Shown here: one piece after another, positions 29,282-39,442 of the stretch
How positions within the stretch are numbered: the stretch's first letter is position 1
Layout: each line of letters begins with the position of its first letter
Assembly (NCBI RefSeq): GCF_026262505.1
Contig: NC_067206.1
Location: 10,270,651 to 10,334,650, forward strand
DNA from: Trichomonas vaginalis G3
Taxonomy: Eukaryota > Parabasalia > Trichomonadida > Trichomonadidae
Direction: 5' to 3'
DNA: 64,000 nucleotides
Made by a program: the position numbers and the translations under genes
Notes under the pieces: model-generated
Databases searched by the model: none
What the model saw: only the letters and a program-made list of their open reading frames with translations
Told to the model about the DNA's origin: nothing

Positions 29282-29761
29282 ATGGTAAAGCGTTATTTTC
29301 CAGTGATAAATAAAACTAGAATAAGATTACCTCAAGAATTCATAAATTCAACGAATAAGAAATTCATTCATGTTATAAATTTTAGTGTTTTCAGAAAATA
29401 TGAGTCAATGTCATATTCATCAACGGGTTATATTTCACTTCATTCAAATTTAGTTCAATCAAACCCATATAATGACCATTTCATAAGATTTTCAGATGGT
29501 ATTAAAAATGTAATTGATAGATTAAAATATGAACAGATTGACAATATCGAATTTTTGGAATTTTGGTTTAAATATCCCGATGGAAAAAAGATTGAAGTTA
29601 AAACTAAAGCTGATACTATAACAAAAACAATTACAATGACTGATCCAGATAGTGGGAAACAAAAAGAAATAAAACAAACGATAGAAACTGGTGAAAGGTC
29701 AATTATTATTGATTATGATTCAAAGGATTATTATTCGATAATGTTAATGCTTGAATATTAA
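29282..29761 (+). CDS. conserved Polinton virion-cluster protein, 159 aa, possible minor capsid (copy B)
   Basis: Counterpart of 9896-10375 with three or four substitutions. The start is set at MVKRYFPVINKTR. It contains FLEFWFKYPDGKKI and a Thr/Lys-rich loop (TKTITMTDPDSGKQKEIK). The gene is kept whole in both elements while several larger genes are broken. Minor capsid assignment is inference. Confidence 0.55.
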   Translation: MVKRYFPVINKTRIRLPQEFINSTNKKFIHVINFSVFRKYESMSYSSTGYISLHSNLVQSNPYNDHFIRFSDGIKNVIDRLKYEQIDNIEFLEFWFKYPDGKKIEVKTKADTITKTITMTDPDSGKQKEIKQTIETGERSIIIDYDSKDYYSIMLMLEY

Positions 29762-30457
29762 ATAGCCTTAACAAAGAATTTTTCAAGTGATATTTTATAT
29801 TCATCAACTATTTTATTATAAATATCATTATATGTTAAATGAAGTTCAGTTGTTGTTCCGTTCTTTTGATATCTTAATTGTGCTAATATCCTTTATAGGA
29901 TTTATTTTTGCAACTGTTCCGCAGCATGAAACCTCATCATCTATGAAAAATTGAATCTTAACGTCTGAATCTTGAACATCACAAAGAATGGCGATAATGT
30001 GAATTAATGATTCATAAGGTAAAATAATTAAACCGGATTGGTCAATTAAATTTATTATTGAATCATAATTATCAGTTATTATATCACGGTAAATTTTCAT
30101 TAATTCAGAATTAATGTCTATTTTATATGGCGCATTGCGACTGGAATCGTAGATTCCTGGGTTCTCGATGTTTGATGAAAGAGGTGGGGGGTATGTTGGA
30201 TAAGTGGGAATTTCAACAGGTTCTTTACCGGGTTCAGATAAAATGATTGGGTCTCCATCTTCTTTATTTTGCTCCTCCTCTTTCTTTGGTAAGTCACGAG
30301 TTAATAAATTTGGTTGAGTTGCTGACCTTGTTAATTCAGGGCTAACATTAACTTTAACATTTTGAATAATTCGTGATTTATCATCATTTACGTTATAACC
30401 AACCGTAATCTCTGCTTTTGCGTTAGTGTTCTTTTGACTAGTGAAACGTCTTCTCAT
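29762..30457 (-). pseudogene. Pro-rich conserved Polinton protein region (copy B)
   Basis: Counterpart of 10372-11073: basic start MRRRFTSQKN, an acidic linker that differs from A's (KKEEEQNKEDGD), the Pro/Tyr stretch IPTYPTYPPPL and the same C-terminal domain with DEVSCCG. This copy is not whole. Function unknown. Confidence 0.55.
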
Positions 30458-30490
30458 TTATAATCGAATAAAAAAAATATATTTAAACTT

Positions 30491-31390
30491 TTATTTTGCT
30501 GGAACTTTTGAATCTATTATTCCCTGTATTTGTTCATGAAGTTGATTTTTAGCATTTTCATCGAAATTAATAGACCGAATATATTCATTAATTGCATTCT
30601 TATAATCATTTGATTTCTCAAATTTTCTTTTATCTGATTCCTTAACTAAATCATAAGTTAAACCTCGTTGCTGATATAATGGTTTCTTAATTAAATCTTT
30701 GAATGCTTGAGATAAAGCACCTGATGCAATTCTTGCTACTATAATTGGTTGGAATTGCTGTTTAAGTTCATCCTTAACATTTGCGAAAACTGGATCGAAT
30801 AAAGCAACTTTAAAGAATTTCTTAGCTGAAATTTCAGGTCTCAAATTTGCATATTGACCATCAAACTGGTTAGAATATCGTGGTAATCCATCCGGTCCCT
30901 CTTCAATAGCATTTAATTCTTCATTGAAATAAGAATATGGATTATGACGGTATGAATTAATTGGACCATTTTCACCTTCTCCAATGTATTGTTTAACAGC
31001 TTTTCCATTTTCATCAAATTGCATAGGATAACGTTCATTATATGCTTTACGTTTAGGATAATCAGATATAGTTAATTTATAACCATTTATGACTTTAATA
31101 TTACCTTGACCATCAGTAACGAAAACTTCATTTATACCATCAGGTTTTCCATTTGGACCTGTAATGTCTGCTTCGTGTGCTTCCCAATTTGGACCATGAC
31201 GTTTGGCATATGCTTGAGCTTCTGGTAATGTTAAAACGTTTCTCATTTGTTTAACATCTTTTTGAAGACCAGCAACAATGTGGACTAATTCTTTCATTCC
31301 ATCTGGAACTTTCATAGTTCTATTATATGCACCCTTTTTGTTTGTCCCTTGTTTTAATGGAACCTGTAGAAGATTTGCTATTTCTGTCAT
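30491..31390 (-). CDS. conserved Polinton protein, 299 aa, unknown (copy B)
   Basis: Begins [20 protein letters not shown] behind TTTTTATTTATAATTAAAC. The N-terminal about 200 residues match copy A at about 97%. The C-terminal about 95 residues (from [15 protein letters not shown]) align with A at only about half identity though with the same length and pattern, so two alleles of the C-terminal domain exist in near-identical backbones. The gene looks whole. It lies directly downstream of the ATPase; a virion role is likely. Confidence 0.55.
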   Translation of the reverse strand: MTEIANLLQVPLKQGTNKKGAYNRTMKVPDGMKELVHIVAGLQKDVKQMRNVLTLPEAQAYAKRHGPNWEAHEADITGPNGKPDGINEVFVTDGQGNIKVINGYKLTISDYPKRKAYNERYPMQFDENGKAVKQYIGEGENGPINSYRHNPYSYFNEELNAIEEGPDGLPRYSNQFDGQYANLRPEISAKKFFKVALFDPVFANVKDELKQQFQPIIVARIASGALSQAFKDLIKKPLYQQRGLTYDLVKESDKRKFEKSNDYKNAINEYIRSINFDENAKNQLHEQIQGIIDSKVPAK

Positions 31391-31430
31391 GTTTAATTAT
31401 AAATAAAAAATAAAAATTAATTATAAAAAG

Positions 31431-32257
31431 TTAATCAAATTTAACACTTCCTTTATTTAAATCAACTATTATTTTTCCATGTTCACCTAATTGCTGATAT
31501 TGTGTGTAAAGTTCATTAATGCTCATTGGTAAATTCACTTGATAAAGCATAACGTTCAACTGTTGACGACTAAACCCACTGAAAATGAAAAGTGTTGATA
31601 GATTTGATTTAATGTTTGTGCTTAATGCTTTGAAGTATTGAACAGCCATGAAGAATGAACACTGAATGTGTCGACATTGAGTTAATAACTGATTAAAATA
31701 TGATTTCTCATTTGTTATTAGTTTTGATTTCACCGCATCATCTAGAAAAATGAGTGAATGCAAAAATTCTCTATCAAAATTTGAAATAGAAAGTGTTTCA
31801 AATAATTCATCCCGCTGTTTATCAATAATTTTATCCTCTAATCCTTGCTTCTTGATTGTATTATATAATTCTTTATACATTAAAAAGTTTTTTAAAGAAT
31901 CTTCTGCTTCTTCTTGTGATAAATAAATAATTGGAATTTTGATTAAATGCTTTAAAGATTCAAATGTATCATCTGAAGGTGAACCTGAACGGTTGATATA
32001 AATTAACACATGTGAATGGGGGAAGTGTTAGCAATAATGATAATTTGTTTTAATATCGTTAATGTTTTACCTTTATTTTGTTTACCAATTGCTGCAGTGA
32101 TTGAATTTAAGTAACATTCAGAATATGGAATTTTCATTAATTTTTCCTTAGATAGAGCATTTCTATTATCACTCAATGCTTCATTAATCATATCATCTAC
32201 GTATGTATTATATACTCCTGCTAATTCTTCATAAGGAGTGTATGAATTTAAATCCAT
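31431..32257 (-). pseudogene. FtsK/HerA-type genome-packaging ATPase region (copy B)
   Basis: Walker A AAIGKQNKGKT and Walker B HSLIFLDDAV as in copy A, with LLTQCRHIQCSFF downstream. The N-terminus carries a few more residues than A (SYTPYEELAGVYNTY). It lies between the capsid region and the 299-aa gene. The coding layout is the same as in A. Confidence 0.8.
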
Positions 32258-32281
32258 TTAATCAAAAATAAATTTATAATT

Positions 32282-33923
32282 TTAAACATTTCTATTCATC
32301 AATATTTCATCATATGAACTTCTATACTGTGGTGGTGTACCTGTTGAATGATATTTCAAACCTTCATCCGGTGTCCATGTCCAATATGTAGTCCTAGTAA
32401 ACCAAACCTGAGGAGGATTTGTCACCTTTGAACAGTAAGTGTCATTTTCACCCTGAATGATTGGATAAGCTTTCACTTGTACTGTAACTTGTGAGTTGAA
32501 AGTTTCTAATCCATCAAAGAATATACCCGCTCCATCACGTTGAACTGGAATAGTGCATAAGAATGAAGTTTGGTCTTTCCATGTTCTAGCTAATGGCGTG
32601 CCATTATCATCATTCAGTGGTCTAGTTAATGAGTCCTCGTATTCTTCTGTGCATTCATTCACTCCATCTAAATCAGAAGCTTGAAGCATACGTGTAAAGA
32701 ATATGTCACCCACTGTGGTCATCGCTTGATCGGGGAAGTTTCTGGAATCTATAGTGACCTGAAGACCTCGAAGCATTGGATTTTCTAAAACTGTTCTTTG
32801 CATTGCATTCTTCGGAAATGTTAACACAACATCTGTAACATTATGAAGAGCGTATGAGAAATCTGAGCTAATACCTTCAGGAGTGATGCAACCTCCATTT
32901 AGTGAACGAACGTCAATATGTTGAGCTGGAATCATGAATGGATCTTCCTTACTGAATAAACGTGGTATTGCTTTAACTGATTCTTCAATTAAACCGTATC
33001 CTGGTGTAATACATTTATCCTCTAAAACTTCCATCTTTGTGCATGAAATAATAACATTATATCAACTGTTGCGTCAGCAGATGTAGCGGCTAAGCTTGTA
33101 ATTAATTTGGCAGGAAGTCCGATTTGTTGGAATTTGCGATCATATTTATAAACATGATTCATAATCTTTTCATAATTTTCATCAGTTATATTTTCATAAA
33201 CGTAATTTTGTAAATCAGCAACTCTTAACGGGTCAACCTGACAAAATACTAAAGTATCCCTGAAAACATAATATTTAAGAATGATATCACCAAATGATTT
33301 AGGATAATCATCGAACGCCTGAAATGCTAACAAATCATTTACCGGAATAATCATATCAAAAGTGATATCAACTTCTTCATATGCTTTCTTGAAAACTTCT
33401 GAAGGGTCAATATATTTACCACATACTGAGTTATCATATTTTTGAACATATTATATAACGAATGAACAAACTTTTTAACTTTCCTTTCTGATTTTGGTTT
33501 ATATGTTGCAAATGCGAAAGATTCACGGGCGCAATCCATTTGAAGATAACCAGCATCACCTCTTTCAGTTTCTACTTCTAATTGTTTAAAGTTTTGATTT
33601 GATGATTTGTAACCAACGAATAAACGCATGCATTTAAAAGCGGCATCACATGTGAAAGCTTTATTTGAAACTAGAGTTACTTTAACTTTGCGTTTAATAT
33701 ATGTGTCACCTAATTGATTCACATCATGAGCTGGGTTTGTAATTCTTAAATGAGTTTGTTTATCATCAAAATATGGAGCATCAGAGTCATAGCATGAACT
33801 TTCAAGTTCTCTATAATATCTTCTACCGTCATTCTTTGCGAATATTTCATTTATCTTTTCGAATGAATGAAACACATTTCCATTAATTGGTTTGGTGTTT
33901 GGCACCAAATAGTTAGTCGTCAT
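32282..33923 (-). pseudogene. major capsid protein region (copy B)
   Basis: Counterpart of 12904-14576, starting MTTNYLVPNTKPINGNVFHS behind TTTTTTATTTAATAATAA. It shows the same beta-rich landmarks: DVVLTFPKNAM, VQVKAYPII and WFTRTTYWTWTP. Assigned to the Polinton capsid by size, strand-rich composition and position next to the packaging ATPase. Broken in this copy. Confidence 0.65.
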
Positions 33924-33992
33924 TTATTATTAAATAAAAAATCAAAATTAAAATATGAAAATGAATTTTTAATTTTAATGAAATAATCAACT

Positions 33993-34208
33993 ATGGCTGC
34001 AGGTATATTTAAGAAACTGTGGGATAAAGTAAAAAGAGGAGCGCATAAAGTTTGGGAAACAATGAAGAAGGGAGCAAATTGGATATTTAAGAATAAAGAA
34101 GCAATTAGTGACGTTGCTGAATCAATAACACCAAAAGCTGCCCCAATAAGAGAAATTTTAAATAAAGGAGAAAAAATTTATCAAAGACTACAACCGATAC
34201 TAAGATAA
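33993..34208 (+). CDS. small amphipathic basic protein, 71 aa (copy B)
   Basis: Near-identical counterpart of 14646-14861, starting MAAGIFKKLWDKVKRGAHK. Whole. Convergent with the Gly-zipper protein that follows. Confidence 0.6.
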   Translation: MAAGIFKKLWDKVKRGAHKVWETMKKGANWIFKNKEAISDVAESITPKAAPIREILNKGEKIYQRLQPILR

Positions 34209-34232
34209 AAATAATATTTATTTATTTTTCCA

Positions 34233-34469
34233 CTATCTTCCTCCTATTTTATTAAGTATTCCTTCAGCTATTCCACCAATTGCGTTACCTGCTTGTGCTC
34301 CCATCGCCGGATTACCTGCTTTAGTACCTAATACCCCACCTATGATAGTTCCCGCCGTTTTCGCTACTGGTGCCAAAAAGTTTGCAACAGGTTTAATAAC
34401 CTTTTTATAAACCCAACCTGCAGCTTTCTTAATTCCATCCCATAATTTTTTAAAGAATCCTGCCGCCAT
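34233..34469 (-). CDS. small amphipathic and Gly-zipper protein, 78 aa (copy B)
   Basis: Counterpart of 14886-15122, identical but for the last residue. The shorter frame in this copy confirms MAAGFFKKLWDG as the start. The Gly/Ala-rich C-terminal half could form a membrane hairpin. Confidence 0.6.
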   Translation of the reverse strand: MAAGFFKKLWDGIKKAAGWVYKKVIKPVANFLAPVAKTAGTIIGGVLGTKAGNPAMGAQAGNAIGGIAEGILNKIGGR

Positions 34470-34535
34470 TTCTGATTTAATATTAATTAAAAAATATATT
34501 TCATCACTTATATTCTAATTTTTATTTAATGATAA

Positions 34536-34904
34536 ATGAAACCGATTTTAAAAATAAATGAAACAGAGGAGGAAGAAATAAATGAAAGTGAAAATGTTCA
34601 ACAAAAAATAAACGTTGTTAAACCAATTACTGAAATAAAAATTTTTTCATCTGTTGAAGAATTTAATGACTATTATGCTAATAATAAAAAATTATTTGAA
34701 GAATTGACAACATGTAAATTGAATAAAATGTTTAAAGTTGATGGATTCAAAATTTCAAAAATAAAAGGGGTGGTTAGTTTGAAATCTATTCCCCAATCAA
34801 GAATCACCTCATTAATGAAAATAGATGATTTAACAAAAAGAATAGAAATTATTGAAGAGCGAATAAATCAAATTATTGATTTCATAAATTCAAATAATCA
34901 TTAG
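34536..34904 (+). CDS. conserved Polinton protein with acidic N-terminus, 122 aa (copy B)
   Basis: Counterpart of 15190-15570, identical up to the last few residues (ends FINSNNH). It has the acidic leader NETEEEEINESEN and the C-terminal coiled-coil-like helix TKRIEIIEERINQIIDF. Function unknown. Confidence 0.55.
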   Translation: MKPILKINETEEEEINESENVQQKINVVKPITEIKIFSSVEEFNDYYANNKKLFEELTTCKLNKMFKVDGFKISKIKGVVSLKSIPQSRITSLMKIDDLTKRIEIIEERINQIIDFINSNNH

Positions 34905-35008
34905 TTTCTAATTTCTTTTTCTCGTTTATGAGGTCTTTGATTATGACTCCATTGATTCCATTCAGGATTTAAAGAATGTTTAATTAATCGCGGAATATCT
35001 GACATCAT
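34901..35008 (-). CDS. 35-aa right-end ORF of copy B
   Basis: Very short ORF, MMSDIPRLIKHSLNPEWNQW then a basic His/Arg-rich tail. It takes the place of the 161-aa gene that copy A has here. A weak start box (AAGCTATATATAG) is present. It could be a remnant. Low confidence. Confidence 0.25.
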   Translation of the reverse strand: MMSDIPRLIKHSLNPEWNQWSHNQRPHKREKEIRN

Positions 35009-35037
35009 CTATATATAGCTTCTTTTATTTTTTTATT

Positions 35038-35232
35038 ACATTATGTATGGGCTGAGTGTAAATGTCTTACAATTTTGAACATTTTTAAATCTTGATTTAT
35101 TCAAAAACGTAAGAATAAAAAATAAATTATGTTTAAAATTAATGTTAAAAATAATGATACAAAATCGTTCAATATTGTATGAATTCTTACGTTTACAAAA
35201 AATGTCACATAACCCATCATATCCTACTACTA
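35038..35232. repeat. right-end block of Polinton, copy B
   Basis: Matches 16125-16322 and carries the same TGTCTTAC / CGTAAGAAT / ATTCTTACG motif set. Host-like ankyrin sequence follows within a few hundred bases, so this is taken as the element end. No clear target-site duplication could be read. Confidence 0.6.
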
Positions 35233-35729
35233 AGCAATAATGAACATTGAAAGAAAGATAATTTCATAAATTACTGAGATACATTAAAAGACATTGAATT
35301 CCATTAATGGATAATAAATTTGATGAGAAAGGTAATCTTATAAAATAATGATTAATGTAAAAAGAAAGAAAATGCGATTAAACATTAATAAATATGAAAA
35401 GAAAGAGAATTTCATAAAAAAATAAATGACATGGAAAGGAAATGTATTGCATAAAATAATAATTGATATGGAAAGAAAGAAAATTGGATAAAATAATGGT
35501 TGATATGAAAGGAAGTCAAATCCAATAATTATAATAATAGATGTAATAAGAATGAGAATACCATAACAAGAATTAGGATTTCATTCAACTCTGATAGATA
35601 TGGAAAGCAATATAATTGTAGAGATCGATGAATGATAGGAGAAGTATAGGAATTTTACAAACCAATGATTGATATGAAATGAAATAGAGTTTCATTGAAC
35701 AATGATAGATATGAAAAGTAAATTAATTA
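35233..35729. repeat. degenerate short repeats, probably decayed ankyrin-gene linker
   Basis: AT-rich stretch with many imperfect copies of GATATGGAAAGAAAGAAAAT-type units, mostly 40-60 bases apart. Similar short stretches separate the decayed ankyrin repeats at 35730-36360, so this is probably the far 3' tail of that gene, expanded and worn. No gene seen. Confidence 0.4.
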
Positions 35730-37223
35730 GTTTCATATTGATAAATGCACCATGTTCAACAAAGAATCTAACAACATCAACCGATTTCGCCTTTATTGCG
35801 ATAGCGAGAGGATTTTCTTTAATATCCAAAGAATTTCATAAAACAATGGAATACATGGATAGAATAAGAATTTCATAATACATTGATATATATAAAAAGA
35901 AATGGAATAATTTTCATATCTACACCATATTCAACCATTAGTTTAACAATATCAACAGAATTTTGCTTAATTGCAACACTGAAAGGACAATCATTAATAT
36001 CACAAGAATTCCATAAAACAATAACAAATATAAAGAGATAGAGGATTTCATGTAATATTGATAAATATAAAAATATAGATAATAAGTTTCATCATGATAT
36101 CTGCACCATGACTAATTAAGAAACTAACAATATGAATTAAGTTCTCTTTGATGGCAATAGTGAGAGGGCATTCACTAAAATAATAATAATTGTTTCAATC
36201 AATGAAAGATACAATAAGATAAAGAATATCATGTAACAATGAAAAATATGAAAAGAAAGATAATAAGCTTAAAATTGACATCAGCACCATTGTCAACTAA
36301 GAATGTAACAATATCCATAGCATTCGTTTTGATCGCAATAGTGAGAGGGTTGTCACTAATATGAAAAACAAGTAGAATTCCATGATACATTGATAGATAT
36401 GAAACGAAAATTATTATATGCTTTGTTAATATTTGCTCCATTAGTGAGTAAATAAGAAGCAATATCATAATTACCATAATACATGCTTTCTGCAATTGAA
36501 GAAGGAACTTGGCCTAAATTCGATTTAAGGTATTCTGCAATTTCAAAATTATGATAATCCAATGCTATATCGATCATGTTATCAAATGATTGGCCATCAT
36601 ATAACATTTGTGAAAAAATATTTTGATTACCACTTTGAATAGCATATCTTGATGATTCTGCAGTGTATTTTGCACCTTGGTTTCTCAAATAATTGAAACA
36701 TAATTCTGATCCGTATTTAATTGCGCAATCAAGTGGAGATATTGAATTAATTTTAGAATTAACTTCAAGGTTTGGAAATCCATATTTAAGACCATCAAAT
36801 TTATCCCAAGCAATATAGTATAATGGTGATTCTTTTGAGTATAAATTGATAATTTCTTCTTTATCTAATTGCGGTTTGAATTGTTTAAATTTCAAGCCTT
36901 TATAATATAACAACGATGCTAATCTATCATTATTAGGTTTGATGATGTGCGAAAATTCGGTTGATAATGTTTGATAAAGTTCTGCAAATAATTCAATATC
37001 TTTTAATCTAATATTTGAAAAAATGTCAATAAAATAGAAAGCCATTTGGATAGATATTTTGTTTGCTTTAATGAGTCCTATGATTTGCGAAGATATTTCT
37101 TCAATATTATTGATGTTGACATCCCATATTGTTTTTGAAGCCAGATTAGGGCTTGCAAATGTTTCAATTGGCTTAATGTTGCTAAAATCTTGGAAATCTT
37201 CTTCAGATTGTTGTGCTTGACAT
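35730..37223 (-). pseudogene. ankyrin-repeat protein of the trichomonad DUF3447 family, decayed
   Basis: Host gene on the minus strand. The N-terminal domain is readable from about 37223 to 36420: FYFIDIFSNIRLKDIELFAE, LFAELYQTLSTEF, SPLDCAIKYGSELCFNYLRNQG, SYLLTNGANINKAYNN. Further ankyrin units lie downstream as islands (NPLTIAIKTNAMDIVTFLVD near 36340-36260; weaker ones near 36110, 35960 and 35760), each separated by AT-rich filler and out of frame with one another. A one-base shift also separates the likely first ATG (37223) from the body; the first in-frame ATG of the body is at 37045. The family is large in Trichomonas. This copy is a pseudogene. Confidence 0.8.
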
Positions 37224-37542
37224 TTATATAATTTTATATAAAAAAAATTCCATAGTATTCAATTATTTTTGATTGAAATGATGAATGGCGGAATAAACAC
37301 GAATTAATCATATGAACCGGAACTCGACTTTTTCGACATATTTAGATCACTTCACGCCCCTATAAAATCTATGGAAAATTTTGAAATTTTTCATGGTAAA
37401 TTTCATATCAAATGTAGATAGTGATAATCTAAGACACACATCATTATGACATGCAGGTGACAAGCACAAGCATTTTTCAATTAAAATCTGAATCTGAAAA
37501 ACGGAATCAGCATAATTTTTCTAATCTAAATAGATCTGGAAC

Positions 37543-37561
37543 TAAGGATGTCAATTCGGAA
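37543..37561. repeat. outer arm of a nested inverted pair
   Basis: TAAGGATGTCAATTCGGAA is the reverse complement of 42419-42437 with one mismatch. With the inner pair 38571/41951 it could mark the ends of a worn, non-coding mobile element. Confidence 0.35.
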
Positions 37562-38570
37562 AATTGTTTTCATTTTAGGAGAATATAATTTTCCTTTTCG
37601 AAAATTTAAAAAGTGAGGCGCGCAGGATTCGAACTTTTTTAAAAGTTGATTTAAATATATTCTAGTGTGGATTCTAAGGATAATATCATATTTAAAATAA
37701 GAATATACTAGTTTAGGTGGTATAATTTTTTCGATAAATTTGAGAGCATGTACGTTTAGGGCATCAAAAGTGTCAATTCGCTCAGCGAAAGCTGAGCTAG
37801 CTTTGTTCTCGAAAGAATAGGGAAGGAGTGAAAGAGAGTGATACAGATGTTGACACATTCATATCATTTCAACAAATTTTGATCAAATTGAAATGCAATG
37901 AAATTCAATTCACTTCATATCCTTCAGTCAGTACATTGACATCCTTCTACATCACAATGATAACTCGTGCATCAATAGTTCTACAACTAACTCAGAAAAA
38001 ACAAGATTTTTCCTTCCAGCTTACAGCTTTTAAAAAGTTTCGATGATAAAAATCACTCTACTCTTGTTTATCGATATGTTGTGATAGTAGGTAAACGTAT
38101 TCTTATCGATATTAATAAAAATATTTTTACGAAAATCTGAACCAATTACAGAGTTATTCATAAAGTTTATGATAACTGTAATTACTTCATCTTTGTTTTA
38201 TATTTGAATAAACAATTTAATTTAATTTGCATAATTTTTTTTAGTTGAAAGACAGGAAACTTAGTTGAGTTTGTATTATTTTTATCGTTCAATTCATTGT
38301 ATATGTGAGTGATCCAGATATTTAAGATATTTAGAAAAAATTTATTAATTTGATTAACAAATTTTAATCAAAATAGCAAAAATCTATTTGATAGCTGTAA
38401 GCAAATAATAATTTCTATTTCAACCAAAATCACTTATTTTCATCTAAACGTATAAAATTGTCAATTTTATGAGAATAAATTTAAAATCTCATGAAATATA
38501 AAGGAGAGTAATATTTTTCAATTTTCTTTTTTTCTTTCTCTCAAATATTTTCTATTGGGAATTTTCTTGA

Positions 38571-38588
38571 GAGGTAGGGCAACGATAG
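38571..38588. repeat. inner arm of a nested inverted pair
   Basis: GAGGTAGGGCAACGATAG is the exact reverse complement of 41951-41968, and both are flanked by similar A/T runs. Eighteen GC-containing bases matching perfectly is unlikely by chance in this AT-rich background. Confidence 0.5.
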
Positions 38589-39393
38589 GTCAAAAAGGCT
38601 TCTCTGATAGATTTCCTTGCCTTTTGGATATGCTATAATATATAGCCTAGCATGATAGGATATGATGTCAAAAGTTAGAACATAACTTAGGATCTTGAGA
38701 AAAATGAAAAACAAAAATTACATAAAAAAAGAAAAATTTTATCTAATTTGTTTTTTTGGACCGAATAAGTAATTTTATTGAATTTCAATACGACACATAG
38801 ATTTTATTATTAGTAATAAATATAATGGTTTACTATTAACAAGGAACCTAAACTAATGAAAATTTGATTTCAAATATTGTATATGATTATCATAGATTAC
38901 CAAAATATATTGCTATTTATGAGGATATAATATTGATTATTAGTAAATCGTATAAATTTAATAAATATACCATGAATATTGAATGAATTTCTTGATTCAT
39001 AGGGGTAAAACGCGCTTTTATATGATTTAGACAGAGAATTTATGAGATGTAAATAACACAATAAAGGTTTATATTGAATATTTTCTAAAAATAAATCGAA
39101 ATTATAAAAAACAATACATTTATTCATTGAAACTACTTGGACAAATATGAAACAAGCATTCAGGCAATACTTTTGAGACTTCAACGCATCTGATAATTTT
39201 TATATAACTTCACCTCTTATGCTTAGAGTGGAGGTATTGAGATCGTATAAGTATAGATGAGCTCACATTCAGATATGATGTGTGAACTTCTGTTTTCACT
39301 GCAATTTTGAATCAGAATAAACTCAAAACAAGAATAAAATGATATACTCACTCTCTAAATGTGTTCGAGATTTAAAGTTGTATGAATAAAACG

Positions 39394-39442
39394 ATTCATC
39401 TTTCGAAGCCTCCCATTTAATGAGAGACTTCGAAAGATGAAT
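39394..39442. repeat. 19-bp stem-loop
   Basis: ATTCATCTTTCGAAGCCTC (39394-39412) pairs with GAGACTTCGAAAGATGAAT (39424-39442) with one mismatch and an 11-base loop. There is no neighbouring gene whose end it would mark. Confidence 0.6.

Larger units (their letters stand above)
16419..35232. mobile_element. Polinton/Maverick copy B
   Basis: Near full-length element of about 18.8 kb in the same orientation as copy A and starting within 100 bases of its end. It has polB, integrase, a primase-helicase module between inverted repeats, fibre, virion-cluster genes, packaging ATPase, capsid region and small right-end proteins. It is about 96% identical to A in shared parts, so both are recent. It is broken, with about ten breaks, but helicase, primase and most small genes look whole. 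Its right end differs from A's by lacking the 161-aa gene. Confidence 0.93.

Noticed and set aside
1-35232. Adenain/Ulp1-type maturation protease expected in Polintons
   Set aside because: I could not find a convincing His/Cys catalytic pattern in any gene of A or B. It may be too divergent to see by eye, so no call is made.
37600-37660. tRNA-like string AGGATTCGAAC
   Set aside because: Only a short B-box-like match; no arms can be drawn around it.
37526-37858. 110-codon minus-strand ORF
   Set aside because: No domain, no start context, composition like the surrounding intergenic DNA.
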